Below, one piece after another: positions 24,317-33,780 of a stretch of DNA of 64,000 nt. Source of the stretch: Rhizobacter sp. OV335 (GTDB taxonomy: Bacteria > Pseudomonadota > Gammaproteobacteria > Burkholderiales > Burkholderiaceae_C); the NCBI RefSeq assembly GCF_900142965.1, contig NZ_FRCQ01000019.1:79703-143702 (forward strand). The letters are read 5' to 3'. Position numbers and translations under genes: made by a program. Within the stretch, counting starts at the first letter, position 1. Each line of letters begins with the position of its first letter. The notes below the pieces were generated by a model. That model saw only the letters and a list, made by a program, of their open reading frames with translations, was not told where the DNA came from and did not search any database.

Positions 24317-25523
24317 GCCGCCGACGCGCCGCGCCGCCGATCAACAGCAGGCCCACGCCCCACAGCGCGAGCGTGGCCGGCTCGGGGATCGGCGAGATCA
24401 GGTAGGCGTGCCCGTAGCCGCTGTTGACGACGAACTGGCCCTGGTCGTTGATGCCGGTGACGTTGCGGAACCAGTCGCCGTCGGCCAGCGTGAACAGGCT
24501 GTTGACGTCGATGACGCCTTGGCCGTTGGCGCCGGTGATGAACGCGAAGTCGCGCCCGAAGCGGTTGTTGTGGATCGTGCCCGCGATCTGCCCGAACTCG
24601 TTGATGGCGGAGGTGTCGCTGAACGAGGCCGGCCCGTACTGGCCCGACCCACCCAGGTTGCCCGGCGTGTAGTTGTCGATGCCCGAGAAATCGAGCGGCT
24701 TCACGGTGCCGGAATCGTTGCCGATGTAGGCGTTGCGGCCGACGTACTCCTGCGGCCCGATGTAGGTGCCGGCGATCTGGCCGTTGTTGTTGATCGAGCT
24801 CTCCTGGTAGTGCACCGCCGCGGGCAGCGCGACGGGGTTGCCGCCATTCGCGCCGGTCACGAAGGTGCCGGCCTGGTTCAACTCGCTGTAGCCGATGTGG
24901 CCGACCACGCGGCCGGCGTCGTTGAGGCCGTTGCCGAACAGCGGTTGCCCGTTCAGGCTGCCGAGCGCGCGCATCGACTGGCCATTGGCATCGGTGATGA
25001 AGCCTTGCTGGGGATCCAGCACGTCCGGGTAGGTCGGCAGGTCGTTCCTCGCGCCACCCGTCATGCCGATCACCTGGCCGCTGGCATTGATCGCGGTGGC
25101 CATGCTGTTGACGGCGCCGAGGGTGCCCAGGTCCTGCAGCGTCGTGCTGTTGCTGCCGCGCAGAAATGCGTGGAAGCTGCCGGTGGCCGTTTGTGCCGCG
25201 CCGACCACCTGGCCGGCATCGTTGATGCCATACGCCTTGCTCCAGCTGCCGCCGAAGCTGCCGACGCCCGTCAGGCCGGTGCCGTTGGCGCCGCTGACGA
25301 AGCCGCGGTAGTCGCCGACCGACGACCAGCCGTTGAAGCCGTTCGTGTACGCATAGCCACTGACCTGGCCGCTGTTGTTGAGGCCGGTCGCATACATCAG
25401 GTCGCCGGTGCCCAGCTGGCCGAGGTCGAACAGCTGGTACTGCGTGGTCTGCGCCTGGGCCGGTGCGGTGCAGGCGAGGCCGGCGGCCAGTGCCAGCGAA
25501 GCGACGAGTGTGGATGTCTTCAT
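24237..25523 (-). CDS. HAF-repeat PEP-CTERM exported protein (second of a tandem pair)
   Basis: 428 residues. A Sec signal peptide (1-23, ending APAQAQ) is followed by about eight HAF-type repeats with the core GINDAGQVVGA/GLNNSGQVSGY. At the C-terminus PIPEPATLALWGVGLLLIGG plus ARRR is a PEP-CTERM sorting signal, read by an exosortase elsewhere in the genome. Unusually, 28 residues follow the Arg cluster where PEP-CTERM proteins normally stop; this tail is encoded in the overlap with lysE, suggesting an ancestral stop was lost. The ATG overlaps the stop of the upstream paralogue (ATGA), so the two are coupled. Confidence 0.85.
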   Translation of the reverse strand: MKTSTLVASLALAAGLACTAPAQAQTTQYQLFDLGQLGTGDLMYATGLNNSGQVSGYAYTNGFNGWSSVGDYRGFVSGANGTGLTGVGSFGGSWSKAYGINDAGQVVGAAQTATGSFHAFLRGSNSTTLQDLGTLGAVNSMATAINASGQVIGMTGGARNDLPTYPDVLDPQQGFITDANGQSMRALGSLNGQPLFGNGLNDAGRVVGHIGYSELNQAGTFVTGANGGNPVALPAAVHYQESSINNNGQIAGTYIGPQEYVGRNAYIGNDSGTVKPLDFSGIDNYTPGNLGGSGQYGPASFSDTSAINEFGQIAGTIHNNRFGRDFAFITGANGQGVIDVNSLFTLADGDWFRNVTGINDQGQFVVNSGYGHAYLISPIPEPATLALWGVGLLLIGGAARRRLNGASGSAGRPTATARNLRAAMPMPC

Positions 25524-26710
25524 GAGGTCTCCCTGAGGTTCGAGGTGTTTCGGCCACGCCAGCCGATGAGCAGCAGCCCGCCGGTCCACAGCGCGAGCGT
25601 GACCGGTTCGGGGATGGGCGAGATGAGATAGGCATGGCCCCTCGCGGTGTTCGCGATGAACTGGCCGAGGTTGTTGACGCCGGTCGCGTAGACGAAGTGG
25701 TCGCCGTCGCCGAGCGTGAACAGGCTGTCGAGGGAGACGGCGCCCTCGCCGTTGGCACCGGTGATGAAGGCGAAGTAATCCGCGGCGTGGCCGTTGCTGA
25801 ACATGCCGGCCACCTGGCCGCTGTCGTTCAGTGCCATCGCCTTGCTGCCGGAGATCGGGCCGTACTGGCCGAAGCCGCCGAGGTTGCCGTACTCATAGCC
25901 TTGCACGTTGCCGAAATCGATGTGGGTCTCCACGCCGCCGGGCGTGCCGATGAAGGCGTCGGCGTACAGGTACGCAACCCCATACAGGCCGGCCACCTGG
26001 CCGTGGTTGTTGATCGCGTTGACGCCGATGGTGTCGTCGAAAACGGCGCGGGGCGAGGTGGCATTCGGTCCGGTCACGAAGCTGCTGCCGTAATTGGCAG
26101 GGCTCATTCCACCGGCCACCTGTCCGCGGTCGTTGATGGCGTGGCCGAACAGCGGTTGGCCGTCCAGGCTGCCGAGGGCTTGCAGGTTGCTGCCGTTCGA
26201 GCCGGACACGAAGCCGCGCGGGTCGCTGCCGTTCGGGTTGGAGCCGCTCGCGACACCGACCACCTGGCCGCTGGCGTTGATGCCGGTCGCGGTGCTGTTG
26301 GTGCTGCCGGCGAGCGTGCCGATGTCGGTGAGCGGACCGCCGGCGCTGCCGATGAAGGCGCGGAAGCCGCCCGACACCGTCTGCGAATCGCCGACCACCT
26401 GGCCAGCGTTGTTGATCGCGAAGGCACGGCTCCAGCTGCCGCCGAGCGTGCCGAGGCCGGTGAGGCCGGCGCCGTTCGGGCCGGTCACGAAGGCGTTGTA
26501 GAGATCCGAAGCCGAGTCGCCGCTGCGGCCATCGCCATACGAATAACCGACGACCTGGCCGAGGTCGTTGATGCCGGTGGCCCACATCTGCTGGCCGGGC
26601 GTGAGCGAGCCGAGGTCGAACAGCGAGTACTCGGTGGCCTGCGCGAGCGGGGGCGCGACCAGCGCAGCCAGCACCGCGATCGCAGCCAGAAGGCGCGGCG
26701 TCTTCGTCAT
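25520..26710 (-). CDS. HAF-repeat PEP-CTERM exported protein (first of a tandem pair)
   Basis: 396 residues. A signal peptide (LLAAIAVLAALVAPPLAQA) is followed by repeats with GINDLGQVVGYSY, AINNAGQVVGD and GINASGQVVGV, matching the next gene repeat by repeat. The C-terminus has PIPEPVTLALWTGGLLLIG and a short basic tail, the PEP-CTERM signal. Such proteins are surface or biofilm-matrix components in bacteria with exosortase. A GGGAGATCT site lies just before the ATG. A tandem duplication produced the pair. Confidence 0.87.
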   Translation of the reverse strand: MTKTPRLLAAIAVLAALVAPPLAQATEYSLFDLGSLTPGQQMWATGINDLGQVVGYSYGDGRSGDSASDLYNAFVTGPNGAGLTGLGTLGGSWSRAFAINNAGQVVGDSQTVSGGFRAFIGSAGGPLTDIGTLAGSTNSTATGINASGQVVGVASGSNPNGSDPRGFVSGSNGSNLQALGSLDGQPLFGHAINDRGQVAGGMSPANYGSSFVTGPNATSPRAVFDDTIGVNAINNHGQVAGLYGVAYLYADAFIGTPGGVETHIDFGNVQGYEYGNLGGFGQYGPISGSKAMALNDSGQVAGMFSNGHAADYFAFITGANGEGAVSLDSLFTLGDGDHFVYATGVNNLGQFIANTARGHAYLISPIPEPVTLALWTGGLLLIGWRGRNTSNLRETS

Positions 26711-26807
26711 GGAGATCTCCCTCGGCGGCGGGCACCCGGGCGGATGCGCACGTGAATCGAAATTTAGGAGGGCGGGCGAGGGCGGCGCAAGGCGCAATGT
26801 CGCGAGC

Positions 26808-26831
26808 CGGCGTAGGTTTGCTCCTACGCCG
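26808..26831. promoter_or_regulatory. Perfect 9-bp inverted repeat in the PEP-CTERM/mgtC divergent region
   Basis: CGGCGTAGG-TTTGCT-CCTACGCCG is a perfect dyad, 98 bases upstream of the PEP-CTERM gene and 63 bases upstream of mgtC. GTAGG-N6-CCTAC resembles sites of NarL/RcsB/FixJ-type response regulators. No T tract follows, so an operator is more likely than a terminator. The regulator is unknown. Confidence 0.5.
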
Positions 26832-26893
26832 ATTGCGGTTCGTTACGTGCATGCGCGCCGAGGCTGGCGCGATAGCATCCGGCGTCACCGTTG

Positions 26894-27379
26894 ATGGACG
26901 CCGCCGCGATGAACCGAGTCGTGCAGACCCTGCTGGAAGAGTTCTCCGACCTCGCCGACGTTGAGCAGATCACGCGCGTGTTGTTGCGCCTGACGCTGGC
27001 GGCCTTGCTGGGTGGCGTGCTCGGCTACGAGCGGCAGAGCCAGGGCAAGGCCGCCGGCATCCGCACGCACATGCTGGTGGCGATGGGGGCGGCACTGTTC
27101 GTGCTGGTGCCGCAGCAGGGTGGCATGCAGGTGGCCGATCTCAGCCGCGTGATCCAGGGCGTGGTGGCCGGCGTCGGCTTCCTCGGGGCGGGCGCGATCC
27201 TGAAGCTGCGCGACGAAGAACAGGTGCTGGGCCTGACAACGGCCGCAGGCGTGTTCATGACGGCGGCGATCGGCGTGGCCTGCGGTCTGGGCCGCGAGTC
27301 GACGGCCTTGCTGAGCACCTTGCTCGCGCTGGTGGTGCTGGCGCTGGTGCCGAAGCTCGTGGCCCGTGGATCGAAGTAG
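26894..27379 (+). CDS. MgtC/SapB-family membrane protein
   Basis: 161 residues with about four membrane helices. Family hallmarks are ALLGGVLGYERQSQGKAAGIRTHMLV (split as LLGGVLGYERQ and KAAGIRTHMLV), VVAGVGFLGAGAIL and GLTTAAGVFMTAAIGVA. MgtC homologues support magnesium-limited growth and modulate ATP synthase; the short form here lacks the C-terminal ACT-like domain of classic MgtC, as SapB-type members do. An ATG at 26909 is an alternative start. VanX follows after 5 bases, so they are probably co-transcribed. Confidence 0.88.
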   Translation: MDAAAMNRVVQTLLEEFSDLADVEQITRVLLRLTLAALLGGVLGYERQSQGKAAGIRTHMLVAMGAALFVLVPQQGGMQVADLSRVIQGVVAGVGFLGAGAILKLRDEEQVLGLTTAAGVFMTAAIGVACGLGRESTALLSTLLALVVLALVPKLVARGSK

Positions 27380-27384
27380 CCGTC

Positions 27385-27984
27385 ATGCGTTGCGAAGCCA
27401 TCGACACCCATCCCGATTTCCGCCGGCTGTCGGCGATCGACGGCGTGGCGGTGGACCTGCGCTACGCGAGCGTGCGCAACTTCGTCGGGCGGGACCTGTA
27501 CGGTGCGCTCGACTGCGCCTGGCTGCATCGCCTGGCCGCCGACGGGTTGGCGCAGGCCGTCGCCGGCCTGGCTGAAGCGGCACCGGGGCATCGGTTGCTG
27601 GTGCTCGATGCGCTGCGCCCGCACCGGGTGCAGATCCAGCTGTGGGATCACCTGGACGGCACCGACCTGCGGCAGTACGTGGCCGACCCGGCGCGCGGCT
27701 CGATCCACTCGTTCGGCATGGCGCTGGACGCCACGCTGGTCGACGAAGCCGGCCACGAACTCGACATGGGCAGCGGCTTCGACGAGATGACGGCGCTGTC
27801 GCATCCGGTGCTGGAAGCACAGCACCTCGCGAGCGGCGCGCTGACGCCGGCCCAGCACGCGAACCGCCGGCTGCTGCGCGACGTGCTGGGCGCGGTGGGG
27901 TTCCGCGGCATCGACAACGAGTGGTGGCACTTCGAGATGCTGGACCGTCAGCTGGTGCGCGGGCAGTTCACGCGGGTGGATTGA
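27385..27984 (+). CDS. D-alanyl-D-alanine dipeptidase (VanX/DdpX type)
   Basis: 199 residues, the normal length. The M15D motif SIHSFGMALDATL supplies the His and Asp zinc ligands, and NEWWHFE near the C-terminus the catalytic Glu and third His ligand. ALRPHRVQ supplies the conserved Arg. It hydrolyses D-Ala-D-Ala, in non-resistant bacteria for reuse of cell-wall dipeptide. No signal peptide, so cytoplasmic. It follows mgtC by 5 bases and converges with a kinase gene. Confidence 0.9.
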   Translation: MRCEAIDTHPDFRRLSAIDGVAVDLRYASVRNFVGRDLYGALDCAWLHRLAADGLAQAVAGLAEAAPGHRLLVLDALRPHRVQIQLWDHLDGTDLRQYVADPARGSIHSFGMALDATLVDEAGHELDMGSGFDEMTALSHPVLEAQHLASGALTPAQHANRRLLRDVLGAVGFRGIDNEWWHFEMLDRQLVRGQFTRVD

Positions 27985-27996
27985 CGGCCGCGCCTG

Positions 27997-30615
27997 TCAT
28001 CCGCATCCCTTCAGGGCCTCGCGCACAGGCCCCGGGCCGGTGACGCCGGGCGGCGTGCCCTGCTTGTCCATCTCTTCGAGGATCGGCAGCGCGAGCCGCT
28101 GCTGGCTGCAGGCCGCGGCCGCATCGCCGGCCTGCTGCCGGGCCTGCAGCGCGAGGCCCAGCAGGTGGTGCGCGAGGCCCTCGTGGTGGTGCACGTAGTT
28201 GTCCTCGCGCATGCCGGCCGGCAACGCGGCGTACGAGGCCACCGCGGCGCTCAGCAGGTCGACGCCGGCACGCGCATCGCCGTTGGCCAGCAGCGCTTCG
28301 CCGAGCGAGGTCTGCATGCTCGCGAGATCGGACTGGAACTGCATGCTGCCCGGGTCCCCGCTGCTGAGCCCCCGCATGATGTCGAGCGCGCGCCGTGCTT
28401 GCGCCACCGCCTCGCGCGGCTGGCCGATGCGGCGCAGGCACCAGGCGATGTTCTCCAGGTTGGTCGCGATGTGCCGGGTGATCGAGGTGTTCTGCGGGCT
28501 CGTCGCCGCCAGCCGCTCCAGCACGGCCTGGCTCTTGCGGAAGGCGTCGAGCGCGAGCTGCGCGCTGGCGGCGGTGGCGTCGCGCTGGATCAGCTGTTCG
28601 CCGCGCGTCGAGTAGTTCGATGCCAGGTTGAAGCCGGCATCGAGGTCGTCCGGGTCCTGCGCGACCAGGGCCGTCAGCTGCGCGGCGGCGTCGTCCGCGG
28701 TTTTCAGGTAGGCGTCGATGTCGCCCGAGAACATCTGCACCTGGCTCAGCTGCCCGTACAGCGTGGCGCGCAGCAGCCGCCGCGTGCGGTTCGACGGGTC
28801 GGCGGCCGCCAGGTCGTCGGCCACCGCGATGCCGGCGCGCAGCGTGCGTTCGGCCTCGGGGAACTTGCTGGTGAAGCCGAGCACCGCGCCTTCGCGCTGG
28901 TGCAGCACCGCCGCTTCCTGCTGCGCGTCGCGGTACACCGCGTCGTGCGGTGAAGGCCGGGCCAGCACCGGCGCCAGCAACGCGAGGGCGCGGCTGTAGC
29001 TCTGGAGCGCGCCTTGCGGATCGCCGAGGCTCGCGAGCCCCGGCCGGCCCTGGATGTCGCCGATGTTGCGGTAGCCGTTCGCCAGCTCGACCTGCAGCGC
29101 CGGTTCGTGCTGCGCCTCGGGCGCGATGCCCTCGAGGTAGGCCAGCCCGTTCTCGACCAGCAGCTTGCGCGCCGGCGTGGAGCCCGGCAGCACGCGGATC
29201 GCGTCGTGCATCGGGATCATCATCGTGCTGGCCAGCTTGCGCACGCTCGCGAAATGCCGCTCCGCGCGCTCGCGCTGGCGGTGCGCTTCGTAGGCCTGGT
29301 AGCCGGCGAACGCGATGCCGGCGACCAGCGCCAGGTTGGCCAGCGCCACCGCGCCCACCGCGGCGCGATGGCGCAGCACGAAGCGGCCGGCGCGGTAGCT
29401 CCACGCGCCGCGGCGCGCCTGCACCGGCAGGCCTTCGAGGTGGCGGAACAGATCGTCGGCCAAGGCTTCGGCCGACGCGTAGCGGTGCAGCGGGTCCTTG
29501 CGCAGCGCCATCAGCACCACCGCATCGAGGTCGCCTTCGAGCTCGCGCCGCCGGGCGCGCGGTGCATCGCCCGGCGCACGGCTCGGGCGCACCGGTTCGG
29601 TGTCGCAGATGGCACGCGTCAGCGCATAGGGGTCGTCGGTCGCCCGGCCGTAGGGGCTGGCCTGCGTCAGCAGGCGGTACAGCACCACGCCGAGCGAATA
29701 GATGTCGCTGGCCGCGGTGACCGGCTCGCCGCGCACCTGCTCGGGGCTGGCGTACTCCGGCGTCAGCGCGCGCATCGCGGTGGCGGTGCGGTCGACGGCG
29801 GGTGCGTCGAGGCGCTTCGCGATGCCGAAATCGACCAGCTTCACGACGCCGTCGCGCCCGACCAGGATGTTGCCGGGCTTCAGGTCGCGGTGCACCACGC
29901 CCTTGCGGTGCGCGTAGTCGACCACCTGGCACAGGCTGCGGAACAGGCGCAGCCGCTCGGCCAGCGGCAGCGCGTGCTCGGCGCAGTACGCGTCGATCGG
30001 CAGGCCGCCGTCGACCAGGTCCATCACGACGTAGTGCGCGCCTTCGGGCGACACGCCGGCGTCGAGCAGCTTGGCGAGGTTCGGATGGTCGAGCGTGGCG
30101 AGGATGCGCCGCTCGGCATGGAAGCGGTCGAGCAGGAAGCGCGGGTCGGCGCCTTCGCGCACGATCTTGACCGCGACCTGCTGCTCGTAGTGGCCGTCGG
30201 CGCGCTCGGCGCGGTAGACCTCGCCCATGCCGCCGCGGGCGATCAGCGACAGCAGCCGGTAGTCGCCCAGCCGCTGGCCGCTGGCATCCTGCGGCGCCGC
30301 GGCGGCCTCAGTCGACAGCGCCTCGAGCAGGCCGGCCGCGGGCGACTGGTCGAGCGGGCCGGTGCCTTCGGCGGCCGCGACCAGCGACCCGAGCTCGGCG
30401 CGCAGCGCGGGATCGTCGGCGCAGGCGTCGGCGATGTAGTGCTTGCGGTCGCGCGGTGGGCGCTCGAGCGTGTCGGCCAGCAGCTCCTTCAGGCGCTGCC
30501 AGCGCTCGCGGTCGAGTGTCATGGGGGTGTCGGGCGCGGGGTCGCACGCGGTGTTGCTCGCGGCGTTGTCGACCCCGGCCGCGCGGTCGTCGCCGCTGCG
30601 TGCAGTTGGTTCCAT
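27997..30615 (-). CDS. Membrane Ser/Thr protein kinase with TPR-like C-terminal region
   Basis: 872 residues. The N-terminal 110 residues include the RERWQRLKELLADTLERPP segment typical of this bacterial kinase group. The Hanks-type kinase domain (about 118-400) has GGMGEVYRA, Lys150 in VAVKIV, HRDLKPGN (242-249, catalytic Asp244), DFG (262-264) and the APE-like TPEYASPEQ. One membrane helix (about 425-447) follows, then roughly 400 residues of helical TPR-like repeats, probably periplasmic. All catalytic residues are present. AGGGAGC precedes the ATG; an internal ATG at 30522 matches where many relatives begin. Confidence 0.9.
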   Translation of the reverse strand: MEPTARSGDDRAAGVDNAASNTACDPAPDTPMTLDRERWQRLKELLADTLERPPRDRKHYIADACADDPALRAELGSLVAAAEGTGPLDQSPAAGLLEALSTEAAAAPQDASGQRLGDYRLLSLIARGGMGEVYRAERADGHYEQQVAVKIVREGADPRFLLDRFHAERRILATLDHPNLAKLLDAGVSPEGAHYVVMDLVDGGLPIDAYCAEHALPLAERLRLFRSLCQVVDYAHRKGVVHRDLKPGNILVGRDGVVKLVDFGIAKRLDAPAVDRTATAMRALTPEYASPEQVRGEPVTAASDIYSLGVVLYRLLTQASPYGRATDDPYALTRAICDTEPVRPSRAPGDAPRARRRELEGDLDAVVLMALRKDPLHRYASAEALADDLFRHLEGLPVQARRGAWSYRAGRFVLRHRAAVGAVALANLALVAGIAFAGYQAYEAHRQRERAERHFASVRKLASTMMIPMHDAIRVLPGSTPARKLLVENGLAYLEGIAPEAQHEPALQVELANGYRNIGDIQGRPGLASLGDPQGALQSYSRALALLAPVLARPSPHDAVYRDAQQEAAVLHQREGAVLGFTSKFPEAERTLRAGIAVADDLAAADPSNRTRRLLRATLYGQLSQVQMFSGDIDAYLKTADDAAAQLTALVAQDPDDLDAGFNLASNYSTRGEQLIQRDATAASAQLALDAFRKSQAVLERLAATSPQNTSITRHIATNLENIAWCLRRIGQPREAVAQARRALDIMRGLSSGDPGSMQFQSDLASMQTSLGEALLANGDARAGVDLLSAAVASYAALPAGMREDNYVHHHEGLAHHLLGLALQARQQAGDAAAACSQQRLALPILEEMDKQGTPPGVTGPGPVREALKGCG

Positions 30616-30700
30616 CGAAGCTCCCTGTCCGCCCGGGTGAGCGGGGAGGGGGAGCTTACCTTGGCGAGAGCGGCGGCCACGTGAACCGGCCGTGAGAGGC

Positions 30701-31747
30701 TCATTTCGAGGTGAACAAGCCCTTGGAGAAGTCGACGCCCTTCAATATCTCGACACGCTTGCTTCGCTTCGCCTTCTTCTTGTTTTTTTCCAGGTCCTCG
30801 GTGTCGACCTCGTCGCCCTTCTTCTTTTCATCGGTGTCCGAGGGCTTCTTGCCTGCCCTTGCCATCACCATGGCCCCGAGGGACCCGATCCCCATGGCCA
30901 TGCCCCCGCCGAACCTGACGCCGGGCCTGGCGGATGTCGTCGAAGGCGCGTCGGACGGCGAGTAGTTCCTGATGATGGCTTCCGGCACCAGCACATTGCT
31001 TGATCCAAAGCGTTGGACGTTGGCAGGCTCCCCGTCGGATCGTCCGATGAACTGCACGGAATAGCCATTGACGCGCATGGTGTGGTCGAGCCACAGGGCT
31101 TTCGGGAAGTGTTCCCTGACCTTCTCGTCCAGGTCCATCCCGCCGATGACGATGTCCAGGTCGTCGGTGGGCACCTCTTCGAGTCCTTGGTCACGCATCC
31201 ACATCAGCGCGGCGTAGCCACCGACGTACCACCAGCGGGTGCCGCAAAGGGTGTCCAAGGCCTGCTCGAGGTCGTACAGGTCTCCTCCCTCCCACGGCGG
31301 CAAGCCATCGAGCCTGGCCCGCCGCTGTTGTCTCTCCACGAACCAGCCCAGGGCAAAGAACGAGCGGAATGTCAGTTCGGATTCCGTGAGCCTGCTCAAG
31401 ACGTCAACGATGTCCTCCTCGCCCAGGCTTCCATGTTCATTGGCCTCGATGAGCTTTCTCGCCGCCTGCCGGGGAGTGCAGGGGCCGTCAACTCCAACGG
31501 TCACTCGCTCGACGCGCTGGACCGTTCCGCCCGGCAGGAGCGGACCAAACGACGCCTGCATGGCGCGGCGCTGCGCGAGGATGCGCGGCGACTGGTTGAT
31601 GTGCGCCTGCAGTGCGACGCGTTGACGAGCTGCGTTGCGAGGACTCGCGTCGAGCGGGGTGCTGATCGGCGTCACGTCGGTCTGGTGCGTCCTGGCCGCG
31701 GCAGGCTGATGCTGAACCGGGTCGGCGAGGACATCGTGGCGTTTCAT
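30701..31747 (-). CDS. Putative effector/toxin with nucleotidyltransferase-like domain
   Basis: 348 residues. An Ala/Gln-rich N-terminus contains INQSPRILAQRRAMQASFG, which resembles the short motif (SPRxxAQRxxLxxxFG...VQR) found in proteins that travel with DUF4157-type secreted toxins. Residues about 170-215 hold WWYVGGYAALMWMRD and TDDLDIVIGG, the GG-x(n)-D-x-D pattern of a nucleotidyltransferase fold. The C-terminus (about 295-348) is Lys/Asp/Glu-rich. Codon use is clearly less GC-biased than in neighbours. No signal peptide or adjacent immunity gene is visible. AMPylating or nucleotidylating toxin activity is an inference. The ATG at 31747 is the first in the compact coding region. Confidence 0.6.
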   Translation of the reverse strand: MKRHDVLADPVQHQPAAARTHQTDVTPISTPLDASPRNAARQRVALQAHINQSPRILAQRRAMQASFGPLLPGGTVQRVERVTVGVDGPCTPRQAARKLIEANEHGSLGEEDIVDVLSRLTESELTFRSFFALGWFVERQQRRARLDGLPPWEGGDLYDLEQALDTLCGTRWWYVGGYAALMWMRDQGLEEVPTDDLDIVIGGMDLDEKVREHFPKALWLDHTMRVNGYSVQFIGRSDGEPANVQRFGSSNVLVPEAIIRNYSPSDAPSTTSARPGVRFGGGMAMGIGSLGAMVMARAGKKPSDTDEKKKGDEVDTEDLEKNKKKAKRSKRVEILKGVDFSKGLFTSK

Positions 31748-31846
31748 GGCGCGTCCCTGGTGAGAGCTGATGGGCAGCCCGCACGCTAGCAACCATCGGA
31801 CGCCCGACGCAATCAGCCGGATGCTGAACTGAGGGGGGGCAATCTC

Positions 31847-33376
31847 CTAGGCCAGGCGGAAGATGCCGACCGCTGCCACCAGTTGATGCGCCTGCACATG
31901 CAGGCTGTCGGCGGCGGCGGCCGATTGCTCGACCAGCGCGGCGTTGCGCTGGGTGGCTTCGTCCAGCCCGGCCACCGTCGCGTTCAGCTGGTCGACGCCC
32001 GCCGTCTGCTGCTGGCTGGCCTGGCCCATCTCGGCGATCAGCCCGGCCACGCGCTGCACCTGTTCGACCATGCCGCCCATGTGGCGGCCGGCGCTGTTCA
32101 CCAGCTCGGCGCCGGCTTGCACGCGCTCGACGCTCGAGCCGATCAGCGCCTTGATCTCCTTGGCGGCCGCGGCACTGCGCTGCGCCAGCGCACGCACCTC
32201 GCTGGCCACCACCGCGAAGCCGCGGCCCTGCTCGCCGGCACGCGCCGCTTCCACCGCCGCGTTCAGCGCCAGGATGTTGGTCTGGAAGGCGATGCCATCG
32301 ATCACCGAGACGATCTGCCCGATCTTCTGCGAGCCTTCGGCGATGCTGTCCATCGTGTGCACCACCTGCTGCACGGCCGCACCGCCCTGGCTCGCGGCCG
32401 CGCCCGCCTCAGCGGCGAGTTGGGCCGCGTTGCGGGCCGCATCGGCGCTGGCTTTCAGCGCACCGGTCAGCTGTTCCATCGACGCCGCGGTCTGCTGCAG
32501 GTTGCCGGCCTGCAGCTCGGTGCGCTGGCTCAGGTCGGCGTTGCCGCGCGCGATCTGCTGCGAGCCGGTCGCGATCGAATCGCTGCTGGCCCGCACGGTG
32601 GCCACCACCTGCGTCAGCCGTTCGCACATCGCCGCCATCGCGGCCATGATGCTGGTGTCGTCGCCGGGCACCAACGGCACGCGCTGGCGCAGGTCGCCGG
32701 CGGCGACGGCATTGGCCACCGCCGCCACGTCGGCCGGTTCGCCGCCGACCTGGCCCCAGACCGACTTCCACGCGAAGCGGCCGAAGCCGAGCAGCAGCAC
32801 GGTGGCTGCCAGGAAGACGCTCCATTGCGACCAGGCCACGCGCGTGAGCGTCGCGTCGAAGGTGGCCGAGGCCGCGTCGGCAAAGCTGGTCGAGGCCTTG
32901 ACCGTCGCGTCGACACCGGCACGGTGTTGCAGGTACAGCGCGTCGGCCGACTTCAGGGCCGCCTGCGCAGCGGGGGCGTCACCGGTGGCGGTGGCCTTCA
33001 GCACGGCGCGCGAGGCCTCGATGAAGCGCACCGCGGCCTCGTGCTGCGGGCCCAGCAGCTGCGCCTCCAGGCCATAGGGCGGATGGGCGCGCCAGTAGGT
33101 GACGCGCTCCTGGTATTCCTTTTCGAGGCGCGCCGCTTCGGCCTGCGCCTTCTCGGGCGCGATGCTGCCTTCGACCGCCTGCGAGAGCACCAGCCGCAGC
33201 TCGATCAGGTACATCGGCGGCGGCAGGATGTCGGCGGTGACGTCCTTCGCGACGAAGGTGCGCTGTGCCGCATCGGCCGCCGTGCCGGCGCCCCACAGCG
33301 ACACTGCCATCAGCACGCTGGCCGCGGCAATGCCCGAGCCGATGAGGAGGACCAGGGTCAATCGCAGTGAACGCAT
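31847..33376 (-). CDS. Methyl-accepting chemotaxis protein
   Basis: 509 residues. A membrane helix at 8-30, a periplasmic four-helix-bundle ligand domain (about 35-185), a second helix (about 188-205) and a HAMP-like region lead into the signalling domain. The hairpin tip has the consensus [39 protein letters not shown], here split as [14 protein letters not shown] and [17 protein letters not shown]. Adaptation helices have Gln/Ser/Ala-rich heptads. No C-terminal CheR-tethering pentapeptide is seen. It should feed a CheA/CheW array encoded elsewhere. Confidence 0.93.
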   Translation of the reverse strand: MRSLRLTLVLLIGSGIAAASVLMAVSLWGAGTAADAAQRTFVAKDVTADILPPPMYLIELRLVLSQAVEGSIAPEKAQAEAARLEKEYQERVTYWRAHPPYGLEAQLLGPQHEAAVRFIEASRAVLKATATGDAPAAQAALKSADALYLQHRAGVDATVKASTSFADAASATFDATLTRVAWSQWSVFLAATVLLLGFGRFAWKSVWGQVGGEPADVAAVANAVAAGDLRQRVPLVPGDDTSIMAAMAAMCERLTQVVATVRASSDSIATGSQQIARGNADLSQRTELQAGNLQQTAASMEQLTGALKASADAARNAAQLAAEAGAAASQGGAAVQQVVHTMDSIAEGSQKIGQIVSVIDGIAFQTNILALNAAVEAARAGEQGRGFAVVASEVRALAQRSAAAAKEIKALIGSSVERVQAGAELVNSAGRHMGGMVEQVQRVAGLIAEMGQASQQQTAGVDQLNATVAGLDEATQRNAALVEQSAAAADSLHVQAHQLVAAVGIFRLA

Positions 33377-33780
33377 GGGTCGGGCCGAGGGTGAGGGGCT
33401 GTTCGGGTTGTCGGCCGAAGGGGCTGCTACTTGAATGCTGCGGCATGGGGCCGGCAGGGGTTGCCGGCGATTGCGTCACGCACGACCCCGAGTCAGAGCG
33501 AGACGATCGAGCAGATCGTCCCTTGTGCTAGTCTCGACCGACGCGTCGCGGCACCCCCCGCGCGCAAGGCGCAGTCGAGCCGAGAGACGAGTTGCTCACC
33601 AGCGACTTGAAGGGCATGGCACCCGCACGTGGCCCCAGCGGCATCATCGACCTGCAGCGCACCGCTCATGAGCGGCCTCGCCTACAACTGCTACTGCGCC
33701 ATCGGAGATACCGCGACGATGTGCTGCAGAGCGAAATCCTCTTGCCGCAGTCGACAAGGCCTCCAAAGGAGCGAACTGAC
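33377..33780. other. 404-base stretch without a supported gene
   Basis: This lies between the chemotaxis receptor start and the next small gene. Composition falls towards the right end. An open frame continues leftward from the zinc-ribbon gene to 33592 but lacks start signals and codon bias. The promoters of both flanking genes should be here; none is clear. Confidence 0.4.

Noticed and set aside
33592..33780. N-terminal extension of the zinc-ribbon gene to 33592
   Set aside because: The extra codons have no ribosome-binding site and no coding bias; AAGGAG sits just before the ATG at 33781.
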